This document shows, in pieces, positions 24,901 to 38,753 of a stretch of 64,000 nt of DNA; position 1 is the stretch's first letter, and each line of letters begins with the position of its first letter. Where the stretch lies: positions 1-64,000 of the forward strand of contig NW_002476248.1 in NCBI RefSeq assembly GCF_000189635.1, given 5' to 3'. The notes beneath the pieces are model-generated. The model did not search any database and had not been told where the DNA came from. It worked only from the letters and a program-made list of their open reading frames with translations. The position numbers and the translations under genes are program-made. Source of the DNA: Tetrahymena thermophila SB210. Taxonomy: Eukaryota; Ciliophora; Oligohymenophorea; Hymenostomatida; Tetrahymenidae.

Positions 24901-27900
24901 GAATTCTTTAGCTTCTTTAATCATTTTTTTATCTAAATACATGTTCATCACTGTCTCCATAGCAGAATAAAATTTTGGGTTGAGTTCGAATGCTTTTTTG
25001 TAGTGGGTAATAGATTCGTCAAACATCTTTTTTTCTTTATAAACTAAACCAAGTTTATCATATGCTTCATAGAAATTTGGGTCTATTTCTAAAGCTTTTT
25101 TCAGACATTCTATGGCTTTGTCATCATTCTATTATTAATAGTAGTCAAAGCCTTCATAATAATAATCGTCTGCTGTTGAAAGAACTTTCTTTTTATCTTT
25201 TTTAAATATATCTTTAAAAAGACTAAACTCTTTATCATCTTTTGAAGTTTGCTTGTTTTGTTAGATCACCTTTATTCTATTAAGAGATTTTTTTTCAGTG
25301 GGATTTATTTCTAATGTTTTATAAAAGAATTCAAGAGCTTTATCTTATTCTCCTTTTTTTTCATAAACCAATCCGCTGTTGAAAAGGGCTAATTCGTAAT
25401 GAGGATCGACATCAAGAGCCTTTTTATAATATTCAAGCGCTGCATCATACAATCCTTACTTGTTATAGACAACTCCAACATTGTTATAAGCAACAGCTTT
25501 TTTAGGATCTATTTCTATTATTTTTTTATAGGAATCAAGAGCTAAATCAAATTGCAATTTGTCTAAATAAGAATTTCCTAAATAAATGTAGGAGTTAATA
25601 TGACTAGGGTCTAATTATATTGCTTTTTTATAATTTACTATAGCGTCATCAAGCATATTTTACTCTTCATATGTTCTTCCTAATTCATAATAAGCTTCAG
25701 TGCATTTTGGAACGAATTCGCAAAATTCCTAAGCTTCTTTAATCATTTTTTTGTCCAAATATAGATTCATCACAGCTTTCATAGCACTGAAGCATTTAGG
25801 ATTGATTTCAATAGCTTTTTTGTAATTTTCAACTGCTTCATCAAATTTTTTATTAGTTTTGTGCAGTAGACCTAATTTTTCATATGCTTAAAAGTAATTT
25901 AGGTCCAATTCTAAGGCTTTTTTGTAACAGTTTATGGACTCTTCATCCTTCATTTAATTGTAATACTTAAATCCTTAATCAAGATAATCCTTGGCAGTTT
26001 CAAGTTTTTACTCTTACTCTTATTCTTTCTTTTTTAATATCTCCATTCTTGCTAAAGTTTTCTTTTCAGTTGGGTTTATAGCAAGTACTTGGTTATATAA
26101 CTCAAGAGCTTTATCTTTTTAATTTTTCTTTTCATAAACCAAGCCTGAGTTGTAAATAGATAGCTCATATTTTGGATTCACTTCAAGAGCTTTGTTGAAA
26201 TATTCTAGTGCCTAATCATCGATATTTTATCTGAAATAGACAAGACCCATATTATTGTAAGCAACTGCCTGTTTAGAATCTATATTTAAAATATTTTAGT
26301 AGCACTCAAGCGCCTTCTCATAATCAGGCTTGTTTAAGTAGAGACTTCCTAGCAAAATATGTGCATCAATGTCATTAGGGTCTAATTCAAGTACTTTCTT
26401 ATAATTTGTAACTGATTCTTCAAACATATTTTGAGATTTGTACACGTCAGCAAATTCATAGTAAGTATCTAAATTTTTGGGTACTTCATCATAGAAGGCT
26501 TTAGCTTCATCGAGCATTTTTCTATCCAAGTAAATATTCATAACTGTCTTTATAATATCTAAACAATCAGGGTTTATTTCTAAAACTTTTTTATAGTTAA
26601 CAATAGCTTCATCAAACATCTTTTTCTCTTTGTAAATAAGGCCTAATTTGTCATAGGCTTCATAATAGTTTGGATCTAACTCTAGAGCTTTTTATAAGCA
26701 TTCTATTGATTATTCATCCTTCAACTAAATGTAATATTTGTAACCTTATTAATAAAATTCCTTTGCAGTTTTTGGAGTTTTATCTTCCTATTGATTTTTT
26801 TAATTTATTTAAAAAATTCTTACTTTTGCCTTTTTATCATTTGGTTTTATTTAAAGAACTTTTTAATAACACTCAAGTGCTTTATCGTTTTGGTTTTTTT
26901 ATTGATACACAAGCCCGGTGTAGTAAATTGCTAATTCATAGTTTGGATTTATTTCTAAGGCTTTGTTAAAATTTTCAATAGCTTAATCATAACTTTTCTA
27001 AGTATAATACATAAATCCAATGCCATTGAATATTGCAGCATTATTAGCATCAATTTCTTCAGCTTTAGAAAAGCATTCAAGAGCTTTTTCATTGATTCCT
27101 TTAGCAGAATAGATGCTACCCAATCCAAGATAAGATTTTATGCATTTTGGATCTAACTCGATTGCTGCTAAATAGAAACGAATAGCCTCTTCCATCTACT
27201 TGATAGCCTAGTTAAGCTGTCCTAAGTTACAGAAAGCTTAAGTATATTTTGGATTCAGCTATATAGTCTTTTCATAGCATTTGATACACTCTTTTATCAT
27301 ATTAGTTTAAACAAAAAGCTCATCTTCAAATAGGGTGCTCAAATTGCTATCATTAACTTTATTGTAACATTCAAAAGCTTCAGATTACATGTTCTTTTAA
27401 GAATAAGCATTTCCTTGTCTTATAAAAGTAGTAATGTGATTTGGGTTCATCTCTTCAGTTTTCTTGTAATATTCCAAGGCTTCTTCTAGCATATTTTTTG
27501 ATTCATATGTTGCTCCTAAGTTGTAGTAAATTAAGTAATCAGTTGTATCAAGCTATAATCTTTTTTTAAAGTAATCTAAGGCCTCATCATACATATTTTT
27601 CAAGTAATAAATGTATCCTAAATTGTTTAGGGCACTTAAATTATTCTCCTCGATTGCTAATACATTTTGATAGCAAGCAATTGCTTCATCATAGTTTTTC
27701 AAAATTGTTTATAGCATTGCCAAACTAACATAAGAGTAGGTGTATTTTGGGTTTATTTCTATTGCTTTTTTGTAGCATTCAATAGCTTCAGTAGTATTTC
27801 CTTATAATTCATAAACTTCTGCACTTCTATAATAAGCTTTATAATAATTTGGATCTACTTGAATGGCTTTTTTAAAACAGGATTGAGCTTCATCAAACAT

Positions 27901-29178
27901 TTTTTAGTCAGAGTAAATTATACCTAAGTTAAGATAGGCATTAGTATACTCTGGATTTAGCTCTATAACTTTTTTATATGTTTTGACAGCTTCTTCATTC
28001 ATATCTTTATCTTGATATAAAAAGGCTAACTAAAAATGATCGTAATGACTATATGGATCGATTTAAATTATTTTTTTGAAGCATTCAATACCCTCGTCTG
28101 CCAAATTCTACTCAATGCAAAGATCTCCCAAATTTGTCAGAGATTTAAGAAATTTAGGATTCATTTCTATTGATTTCTTGTAACTTTCAATAGCATTTTA
28201 TATTAAATTTTATTTTTCATAAGCAAGCGCAGAGTTGTGGTAGGCCTTGTGATATTAAGGATCTACATCAAGTGCTTTCTTATAATACTCAAGTGCTTCT
28301 GTGATCATATTTTTATGATAATAGACAAGTCCTATGTTATTATAAGAATCAGGGCTTTTTGGATTAATTTCAATGGCTTTTTGAAAATAAGTAAGTGCTT
28401 CATCATCTTTTTATTCTTCATAGTATAGTAACCCTAGATTAAACTGAGCGTTAAAATATTTAGGATCTATTTCAATAGCTTTTTTGTAATGCTTGATAGC
28501 CTCCTCCTTCTTACTTGTATTCTAGTAAACATACCCAAGCCTTTCATAAGCTTCTACACAATTCTAATCAATTTCTATAGCTTTTTTGAGATATTTGATA
28601 GAATCTTCAATTTTATAATCAGTATAGTAGTTACGAGCTAGGCTGATATAAGTATTAACATAATTAGGATCAATATTAAGTATGTTCTTATAGCAATCGT
28701 AAGCTTAATCGATCATGTTTTTGCTTTCGTAAGCAAATCCTAAGTTGTGATGAGCTTCTGTAAAATTTGGATCTATTTCGATAGCTTTTTTAAAGCACTA
28801 TATAGCTTTATTTGTAAGATTTTATTTTTTATAAGCAAAACCTAATCTTTCATGAGCCTTAGCGCTTTTAGGGTCTATTTCTAGAGCTTTTTAAAGGCAT
28901 GCAACTGCTTCGTCAAGCATTTTTTTTTGTAAATAATTTTCAGCTTTGCAGATGTAGGCATTTAAATAGTTGGGATTTTTTTCGATTGCTCTGTTAAGAA
29001 ACTCGAGAGATTCATCATGCTGTTTCTTTGACTGATGAATTAAGCCAAGATTATAGAGAGCTTCTACATTGCTAGCGTCTACTTCTAGAACCTTTTTGTA
29101 GCATTCAATAGCCTCCTCAAGCAAATTCTACTTTTAAAAATCAAGAGCCTTATCACAGAGAGATTGACTATCTTCCAT
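21955..29178 (-). CDS. Giant TPR-repeat protein, copy 1
   Basis: A single intronless frame of 7,224 nt, read with TAA/TAG as Gln, runs from ATG at 29178 to the TGA at 21957-21955 and gives 2,407 residues. It starts MEDSQSLCDKALDFQKQ and continues at once with tetratricopeptide repeats of 34 residues such as EAIECYKKVLEVDASN followed by VEALYNLGLI. Helix pairs with the usual Ala/Gly/Tyr/Pro positions fill nearly the whole protein, of the order of 60 repeats. The C-terminal two thirds is built from six related modules of about 270 residues, each ending in a basic N/S-R-I-like linker, and one linker is strongly acidic (EDYDDDYED). No signal peptide, membrane span or catalytic domain is visible. 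TPR arrays are protein-binding solenoids; the partner here is unknown. It is the upstream-transcribed neighbour and close paralogue of the gene at 31,533-38,753. Confidence 0.88.
21970..26850 (-). repeat. Internal super-repeats of the TPR protein, copy 1
   Basis: The linker encoded near 26,035, 25,270, 24,445, 23,650, 22,830 and 21,985 (minus strand) recurs about every 765-845 bases. Between linkers the same order of TPRs is seen, including the recurring acidic-aromatic repeat with EAKEFY and YYELA. The modules are diverged, so this is an older amplification than the whole-gene duplication. Confidence 0.7.
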
Positions 29179-31532
29179 TCCACAGCTTTTTCTAATATTT
29201 AAATTAGATTTGGTTGATTAAATTCTAGTTTATTAGTTTGAATAGATATTTAAAAGATATTTTTTATGATAATTATTATAAACACTAAATTGCGATAGAG
29301 CTATTTCAAGCTTTTATTTGTTCTACAAGATTTTATTATCAGGAATTATCTGTGTAAAGATATTTATTTGTTCACTAAATTGAAATAATCAATAGAAACA
29401 AATGATAGATCAGATTGAGAATAAATAAAAGTATTAATGTAATCCAAAAATCAAATATAGTTCATTGAATTCTTTATAATGATCACAAGCCACACAAGAA
29501 AAAGGATATATAAAAATTTCATAGTAAGCACAAATTAAACCAAAATGCTAAGAACTAATTAATTATATGTGCTATGTTAATTTACCAATAGAATACTTAG
29601 ATAGCAAAGATAATAATATTTTATATTTTAAATAGTAAAAAATAAATTTTTACTACTTAATACTTTTATATAAAAAACAAAATATATTAATATTTAATTA
29701 ATTAGTTTGTTTCTTTATTAATATTGTCAACAATTTTTAATATAGAAAATTAACTTATTTTATTTGTTTGCAGTTGTTTTAGGCAGCAACTTATAACTTG
29801 ATTGAATTAAAACGATTAATTTATTAAATATTTAAAATATAATTTAAAGAATTCTATTCTATTAAAAGTTGGCTATTGATTTTTCTTAGAATCATTAATC
29901 TTACAATGTATTTCAAATATTTAGGATCAATTTTATTCAAAAATTTTTATGATCAGAATATCTCAGAACTGTAGTTTAAGATAAGAAAGATTATTGTTTC
30001 TACCAATACAAAAGAAATTTTCTAGCGAAAATAAATAAATGGTTGAGTGTTTAAGAGAGTATTTTACAATTACAAATAATGAATGACTAAAAAACTAAAT
30101 AAATTGAATCAATAAATCTTCTCCTTAAATCGTAATTATATGGAATATAAAATAATATCCTTGAATTTTTTTGGATAAAATATTTATCAATAAATTAAAA
30201 AAAATCAATAAAATGGATAAAAATTATATTGATATTCATAAAAAAATATATTATTCTCAATCAAATCTCTGAAATTCAAATGTTTATTATCATAATTTAA
30301 ATTTTATTACAAAAATTTTAAATCATTTAAGTTAGAATTATAAAATTTAAGGATTGTAATTGCAAATAAATCCATTAATTTATTTTAAATGTAGCTTTTG
30401 ATTGGAAGATTAAATTTCTTAGCCTTTAATTAAGACTGACAATTTTTAAATGCTTTTCTTTTTTGTGAATTTGAAAGAAATTTTGGGAAAATATTTTTAT
30501 TATTATAAAATAAAATTGAATAGTCACATGAATAAAATAGATAAATAAATAAGCATAATTTTTAAATATTAAATTAATTTAACTAATTTAAATTTTACTT
30601 TTAAAATAAGTTATAAATTCCATAAAAAATATAAATAAAATATTAAAAATATTTTATAATTTAAGGTTTTTCTTTAAAAAAATGAAGAAATTAAAAAATA
30701 TTTTAAAATTTAAAAGTAAATTGTTGTGCAGTTGTAATGAGAGTAATGTATTTTTTACCTTATTTTCAAATAATACTTTTATAGTAGATTTTCTCACTAA
30801 ATTAATTCTAAAAATATTTTTTATTTAATTCATTCTGAAAGTTGAAAGTGAAATATTTGCAAAATATTATTTTAAATTAATATTAAAATTTATAAATTGA
30901 AGAACAATAAAAAAATATTTATTTTCATATTTGATATTTAGAAATAAATGTTTATTTTTTGATAGATATTTAGAAATAAATATGTTTATTATTATGTTTT
31001 CAAATTAATATTAAAAAATATTTATTTTAATTATGAGAAAAATTAGACATAAGTTAATGTTTAATCATAAGAAGGCTTATTTATGAGAATAATAATATAA
31101 AAAATTAAAGGTTCGTTCATATATCAAGCTACCAAATTAAAACTCTTATTTGATCTTTTTATTAATTAAGGCAGGCTTTTAGATAAAAAAAAAATGAATT
31201 TTACATGATAATTTAATGCCTATATTGAGTTTTTTTAGATATTGATTTAATTAATATTTTTTTGAAGGGTTTTTAAAAACTAAAAAAAAGTGGTATTATT
31301 TCGATAAATTTTAGAAAGGCATTTAGAATAATATCTATATATATTATCTTTTTAACAATTTATTCAATAAAAATAAATTTTAGTTACTTTAATATGTAAA
31401 TAGATTATGTATTCTACATAAAAAATTTAAAAATTAAGTCATTAATAAAAAATGGGAACTTTGAATTCATTAAGATCCTCAATCAAGTATAAAATCTTAT
31501 GGGATTGGTTGCTTAATAAATAAATCTTCATT
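29179..31532. other. Intergenic region between the two TPR genes
   Basis: No gene is seen. About 29,180-30,725 is the upstream flank of TPR copy 1 and matches 38,754-40,290 upstream of copy 2 (for example tatcaggaattatctgt occurs in both), so promoter sequences were duplicated with the genes. The remainder up to 31,532 is AT-rich and lies 3' of copy 2. Confidence 0.6.
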
Positions 31533-34500
31533 TCAGATTTTTTTATTTTGTTTCATCAATTTTATTCTATTTAGTGATCTCCTTTCTGTAGGATTAATTG
31601 AAAGAACTTTATTATAGAACTCAAGGGCTTTTTCATATTAGTCTTTTTTCTCGTAAACAAGCCCTGAATTGTAAAGAGATAACTCGTATTTAGGATTTAT
31701 TTCAAGAGCTTTGTTGTATTGTTCAAGTGCTTAATCATACTTTCCTTGATCATAGTAAATAAGTCCTATGTTATTATATGCTATTTCATTATTAGGTTCA
31801 ATTTCTAAAATCTTTTAAAAGTATTCAATGGCTTGCTCATAAGAAGCTTTTTCTGAATAAATGTTACCTAATTATATGTAAGAATTTACATACTTAGGAT
31901 CTAATTCAATAGCCTTTTTATGACTAGAAATAGCTTCATCGACCATACTTTTATCTTCATATACTCTACCTAATTCATAGTAAATATCAGCAGATTACGA
32001 AACTGAATTATAAAACTCTTTAGCTTCATCAGTCATTTTTTAATTTATATAGATAGTCATTAAAGCACTAATACAATCTAAATTATTGGGTTTATGTTCA
32101 ATGGCTTTTTTGTAGCATTCAATTGCCTCTTCAAATTGTTCATTTTCTTCATAAACTAAACCGAGTTTATCATAAGCCTCAGAATACTTTGGATCGATTT
32201 CAATAGCTTTTTTTAAGCACTTTATGCATTCCTAATCCTTCATCTAATTATAATATTTAAAACCTTGATTGTAATAGTCTTCTGCAGTTTAAAGATCTTT
32301 CTTTTATTCATCGCCATCTTCATAATCATCATCATAATCTTCTGGTTCTGATCCTTCATCTTCTTGAGCTTAATTATCAATTTTGTCTCCATTATTCTTT
32401 TTTATTAGGTTAATTCTATTAAGAGTTTTCTTATCTTTTGGGTTTATTTAAAGAACTTTTTTATAGCATTCAAGAGCTTTGTCAAAATCCTTTTTTTACT
32501 CATAAACTAAACCAGAGTTGTAATAGGAGAGGTCATAATTAGGGTCCAGTTCTAGAGCTTTATTGTAGTACTCGATTGCTTTGTCATCCATTTTCTACTT
32601 GTAATGTACAAGTCCTATATTATTATAAGCTACTGCTTTTTGAGGATTTATTTGTATTATTTTTTGGTAGCATTCGAGTGCTTAATCGTATTCTGCTTTA
32701 CCTAAGTATAAATTACCTAGTTCGATGTAAGCATTGATATAAAGAGGATCTAGTTCTATAGCTTTTTAGAAGTAATCAATAGCTTCTTCGGTCATTTTAC
32801 ATTCTGAATAAATAGTTGCTAGTTCATAGTAAGTTTCTAAGTATTTAGGAATTTGATTGAAAAATTCCTTTGCTTCATTTTCCATATTTTTATCTTAGTA
32901 TATTTTCACTAAACTACGAATGCATTCCATTCCTTTTGGATTAACTTTAATTCCTTTTTAGTAAAATTCTATAGCCTCATCAAACTTTTTCTTTTTTGAG
33001 TAGACAAAACCTAACATTTCATAAGCTGCATAATAGTTTGGATCTATTTCAATAGCTTTTTTTAGGCATTCTATTGATTTATCATCTTCCATTTGCATAT
33101 AATAATGGAAAGCTTAGTTAAATTTTTCTTCTGCAGTTGATTTGTAGCTAGGACCAAATTTATCTTGCAAATCTTTGAGGAAATCAAATCCAGTATTTGA
33201 AGAATTATTCTTTTTCAAGAGAGCTATTTTTCTTGCAAGGGATCTAGATTCAGTAGGGTTGATTTCAAGTACTTTATTGTAACACTCAAGAGCTTTTTCT
33301 GTTTAATTTTTTCTTTCGTAAGCAAGTCCAGAGTTGTAAAGTGATAATTCATATTTCGGATTAATTTCTAAAGCTTTGTTAAATTATTCAAGAGCTTCAT
33401 CATTCATATTTTAATCGAAATAAACTAGCCCTATATTATTATAGGCCACTGGTTTTTGAGGATCAATTTCTAATATTTTCTTATATGTTTCAAGTGCTTG
33501 GTCAAACATAGGTTTATCTAGATAAGCGTTACCTAATTGAATGTAAGCATCGATATACTTTGAATCTAATTCTATTGCATTTTAGTAGCTTCCTATAGCT
33601 TCATCAAGCATATTTTAGTCTTAGTAAACCCTTCCCAAATGATAATGAGTTTCAGCGCATTTAGGCACATAGTCGTAGAACTCTTTAGCCTCGTTTATCA
33701 TTTTACTATCCAAGTAATAATTCATCACTGCTTACATAGCAGCAAAACACTTAGGATTTACTTCTATTGCTTTTTTGTAAGATTAAATAGCTTCTTCATA
33801 TTTTCTATTTTCCTTTAATACAAGGCCTAGTTTATCGTAAGCTTCAAAGTAGTTTGGATCTAATTCAATAGCTTTATTTAAGCACTTAATTGATTCATCA
33901 TCATTCAATTCAGTGTAATATTTATACCCTTCTTCATAGTAATCTTTTGCGGTTTAAAGATTTATCTCCTACTACTCTTCTTTGTCAGTCTCTTAAGCTT
34001 ATTTTCCACTCTTCTTCAGTACACTTATTCGGTTATATGAATTCTTATGAGCTGGATTGATTTCAAGAGCTTTATTATAGCACTCAAGAGCCTTATCTTT
34101 CTATTGTTTTTTTTCATAAACCAGCCCTGAATTGTATATAGATAATACATATTTAGGGTCTATTTCTATAGCTTTATTGAATTACTCGAGTGCTTCGTCA
34201 AGCATGTTTTGTCTTAAGTATATAAGGCCTATATTATTATACGCTACTGATTTTGTTGAGTCTATTTCTATTATTTTTTAATAACACTCCATGGCTTAAT
34301 CGTATAACGGTTTATCTAAATAAGCGTTGCCTAATTAGATATAAGCATTAATATATTTAGAGTCTTACTCAAGTACTTTTTTATAGTAGACAATAGATTC
34401 ATCAAGCATATTTTGATCTTAGTAAACTTTTGCTAATTTATAATAAGTATCAAGGTTTTTAGGAACTTATTCAGAGAATTCTTTAGCTTCTTTAATCATT

Positions 34501-37500
34501 TTTTTATCTAAATACATGTTCATCACAGTCTCCATAGCAGAATAAAATTTTGGGTTGAGTTCTAGTGCTTTTTTGTAGTGGATAATAGATTCGTCAAACA
34601 TTTTTTTTACTTTATAAACTAAGCCAAGTTTATCATATGCTTCATAGAAATTTGGATCTAATTCTAATGCCTTTTTCAGACATTCTATGGCTTTATCATC
34701 ATTCTATTATTGATAGTAGACTAAGCCTTCATAATAATAATCGTCTGCTGTTGAAAGAACTTTCTTTTTATCATTTTTAAATAAATCTTTAAAAAGACTA
34801 AACTCTTTATCATCTTTTGAAGTTTGCTTGTTTTGTTAGATCACCTTTATTCTATTAAGAGATTTTTTTTCAGTGGGATTTATTTCTAATGTTTTATAAA
34901 AGAATTCAAGAGCTTTATCTTATTCTCCTTTTTTTTCATAAACCAATCCGCTGTTGAAAAGGGCTAATTCGTAATGAGGATCGACATCAAGAGCCTTTTT
35001 ATAATATTCAAGCGCTGCATCATACAATCCTTACTTGTTATAGACAACTCCAACATTGTTATAAGCAACAGCTTTTTTAGGATCTATTTCTATTATTTTT
35101 TTATAGGAATCAAGAGCTAAATCAAATTGCAATTTGTCTAAATAAGAATTTCCTAAATAAATGTAGGAGTTAATATGACTAGGGTCTAATTATATTGCTT
35201 TTTTATAATTTACTATAGCGTCATCAAGCATATTTTACTCTTCATATGTTCTTCCTAATTCATAATAAGCTTCAGTGCATTTTGGAACGAATTCGCAAAA
35301 TTCCTAAGCTTCTTTAATCATTTTTTTGTCCAAATATAGATTCATCACAGCTTTCATAGCACTGAAGCATTTAGGATTGATTTCAATAGCTTTTTTGTAA
35401 TTTTCAACTGCTTCATCAAATTTTTTATTAGTTTTGTGCAGTAGACCTAATTTTTCATATGCTTAAAAGTAATTTAGGTCCAATTCTAAGGCTTTTTTGT
35501 AACAGTTTATGGACTCTTCATCCTTCATTTAATTGTAATACTTAAATCCTTAATCAAGATAATCCTTGGCAGTTTCAAGTTTTTACTCTTACTCTTATTC
35601 TTTCTTTTTTAATATCTCCATTCTTGCTAAAGTTTTCTTTTCAGTTGGGTTTATAGCAAGTACTTGGTTATATAACTCAAGAGCTTTATCTTTTTAATTT
35701 TTCTTTTCATAAACCAAGCCTGAGTTGTAAATAGATAGCTCATATTTTGGATTCACTTCAAGAGCTTTGTTGAAATATTCTAGTGCCTAATCATCGATAT
35801 TTTATCTGAAATAGACAAGACCCATATTATTGTAAGCAACTGCCTGTTTAGAATCTATATTTAAAATATTTTAGTAGCACTCAAGCGCCTTCTCATAATC
35901 AGGCTTGTTTAAGTAGAGACTTCCTAGCAAAATATGTGCATCAATGTCATTAGGGTCTAATTCAAGTACTTTCTTATAATTTGTAACTGATTCTTCAAAC
36001 ATATTTTGAGATTTGTACACGTCAGCAAATTCATAGTAAGTATCTAAATTTTTGGGTACTTCATCATAGAAGGCTTTAGCTTCATCGATCATTTTTCTAT
36101 CCAAGTAAATATTCATAACTGTCTTTATAATATCTAAACAATGAGGGTTTATTTCTAAAACTTTTTTAAAGTTAACAATTGCTTAATCAAACATCTTTTT
36201 CTCTTTGTAAATAAGGCCTAATTTGTCATAGGCTTCATAATAGTTTGGATCTAGCTCAAGAGCTTTTTATAAGCATTCTATTGATTATTCATCCTTCAAC
36301 TAAATATAATATTTATAGCCTTATTAATAAAATTCCTTTGCAGTTTTTGGAGTTTTATCTTCCTATTGATTTTTTTAATTTATTTAAAAAATTCTTACTT
36401 TTGCCTTTTTATCATTTGGTTTTATTTAAAGAACTTTTTAATAACACTCAAGTGCTTTATCGTTTTGTTTTTTTTATTCATACACAAGTCCAGTGTTGTA
36501 AATTGCTAATTCATAGTTTGGATTTATTTCTAAGGCTTTTTTAAGATTATCAAGAGCTTAGTCTAAAATTTTCCAATTATAATACATAAATCCAATACTA
36601 TTAAATGTTTCAGCATTATTAGCATCAATTTCTTAAGCTTTAGAAAAGCATTCAAGAGCTTTTTCATTGATTCCTTTAGCAGAATAGATGCTACCCAATC
36701 CAAGATAGGGTTTTAAGCATTTAGGATCTAACTCGATTGCTGCTAAATAGAAACGAATTGCCTCTTCCATCTGCTTGATTGCCTAATTAAGCAGTCCTAA
36801 GTTACAGAAAGCTTAAGTATATTTTGGATTAAGTTATATTGCCTTTTCATAGCATTCAATTAACTCAACTATTATTTCAGTTTAAATAAAAAGATCATCA
36901 TCGAATGTGGATTTCAAATCGCTATCTTTGACTTTATTATAACACTCAAAAGCTTCAGATTGCATATTCTTTTAAGAATAAACATTTCCTTGTCTGACAA
37001 AAGTGGCAATGAATTTTGGGTTCATCTCTTCAATTTTTTTGTAATATTCCAAGGCTTCTTCTAGCATATTTTTTGATTCATATATTGTTCCTAAGTTGTA
37101 GTAAGCGAGGTAATAACTTGAATCAAGCTATAATATTTTTTTAAAGTAATCTAAGGCCTCATCAAACATATTTTATTACTAATAAACATCCCCTAAATTG
37201 TTTAGGGCATCTAGGTTATCCTCCTCTATTGCTAATATGCTTTAATAGCAAGCTATTGCTTCATCATAGCTTTTCTAAGTTGTTTTCAGTATTGCTAAAC
37301 TAAAATATGATTTAATATGTTTTGGGTTTATTTCTATTATTTTTTTATAGCATTCAATAGCTTCAGTAGTATTTCCTTTTAATTAATAAACTTCTGCACT
37401 TCTATAATAAGCATTCCAGCAATTTGGATCTATTTAAATAACTTTTTTAAAGCAGGCTTGAGCTTCATCAAACATTTTTTATTTAAAATAAATTACACCT

Positions 37501-38753
37501 AAGTTAATATGGGCATTAGTATACTGTGGACTTAATTCAATAACTTTTTTATATGCCTTGACAGCTTCTTCATTCATATCTTTATTTTGATATAAAAAAC
37601 CTAACTAAAAATAGTCATAATGACTCTTTGGATTTATTTAAATTATTTTTTTGAAGCATTCAATACCCTCGTCTGACAAATTCTACTTAACGCAAAGATC
37701 TCCCAAATTTGTCAAAGATTTAAGAAATTTAGGATTGATTTCTATTGATTTCTTGTAACTTTCAATAGCATTTTATATTAAATTTTATTTTGCATAAGCA
37801 AGCCCAGAGTTATGGTGGGCTTTGTAATATAAAGGATTTACATCAAGTGCTTTTTTAAAATACTCAAGTGCTTCAGTTATCATATCTTTATGATAGTAGA
37901 CGAGCCCTATGTTATTATAAGAATCAGAACTTTTTGGATTAATTTCAATGGCTTTTTAAAAATAGGTAAGTGCCTCATTATCTTTTTATTCTTAATAATA
38001 TAGTAACCCTAGGTTAAACTGAGCATTAAAATAATTAGGATCTATTTCAATAGCTTTTTTAAAATACTTGATAGACTCCTCCTTCTTACTTATATTCTAG
38101 TAAATATACCCAAGCCTTTCATAAGCTTCTACGCAATTCTAATCCATTTCTATAGCTTTTTTGAGATATTTGATAGAATCTTCAGTTTTATATTCAATAT
38201 AATAGTTACGAGCTAGGCTGATATAAGCCTTAACATAATTAGGATCTATATTAAGTATGTTTTTATAGCAATCATACGCTTAATCGATCATTTTTTTGCT
38301 TTCGTAAGTAAATCCTAAGTTGTGATGAGCTTCTGTAAAATTTGGATCTATTTCAATAGCTTTTTTTAAGCAATCTATAGCTTTATCTGTAAGATTTTAT
38401 TTCTTGTAAGCAAAACCTAATCTTTCATGAGCCTTCGCGCTTTTAGGGTCTATTTCTAGAGCTTTTTAAAGGCATACAACAGCTTCTTCAATCATTTTCT
38501 TTTGTAAATAATTTTCAGCTTTGCAGATGTAGGCATTTATATAGTTAGGATTTTTTTCCACTGCTTTATTAAGAAACTCGAGAGATTCATCAAGTTGTTT
38601 CTTTGATTGATAAATTAAGCCAAGATTATAGAGAGCTTCTACATTACTATAGTCTACTTCTAGAACCTTTTTGTAGCATTCAATAGCCTCATCAATCAAA
38701 TTCTACTTTTAAAAATCAAGAGCTTTATTAAATAGAGTTTCAGTATCTTCCAT
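31533..38753 (-). CDS. Giant TPR-repeat protein, copy 2
   Basis: An intronless frame of 7,221 nt encodes 2,406 residues, one codon shorter than copy 1. It begins MEDTETLFNKALDFQKQ and ends, like copy 1, with NKKI before TGA. The same TPR solenoid and the same six ~270-residue modules are present, including an acidic linker (EDYDDDYED). Differences from copy 1 are mostly substitutions and many keep the residue. Both frames are fully open, so both copies are probably functional. The segment 34,785-36,088 is identical by eye to 25,210-26,513. Function and partner are unknown. A different biochemical role for the two copies cannot be read from the sequence. Confidence 0.88.

Noticed and set aside
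26670..26969. Plus-strand open frame of ~99 codons opposite the TPR gene (and its copy at 36,245-36,544)
   Set aside because: It is the antisense shadow of the TPR coding sequence, and the minus-strand frame is the one with repeats and continuous coding potential.
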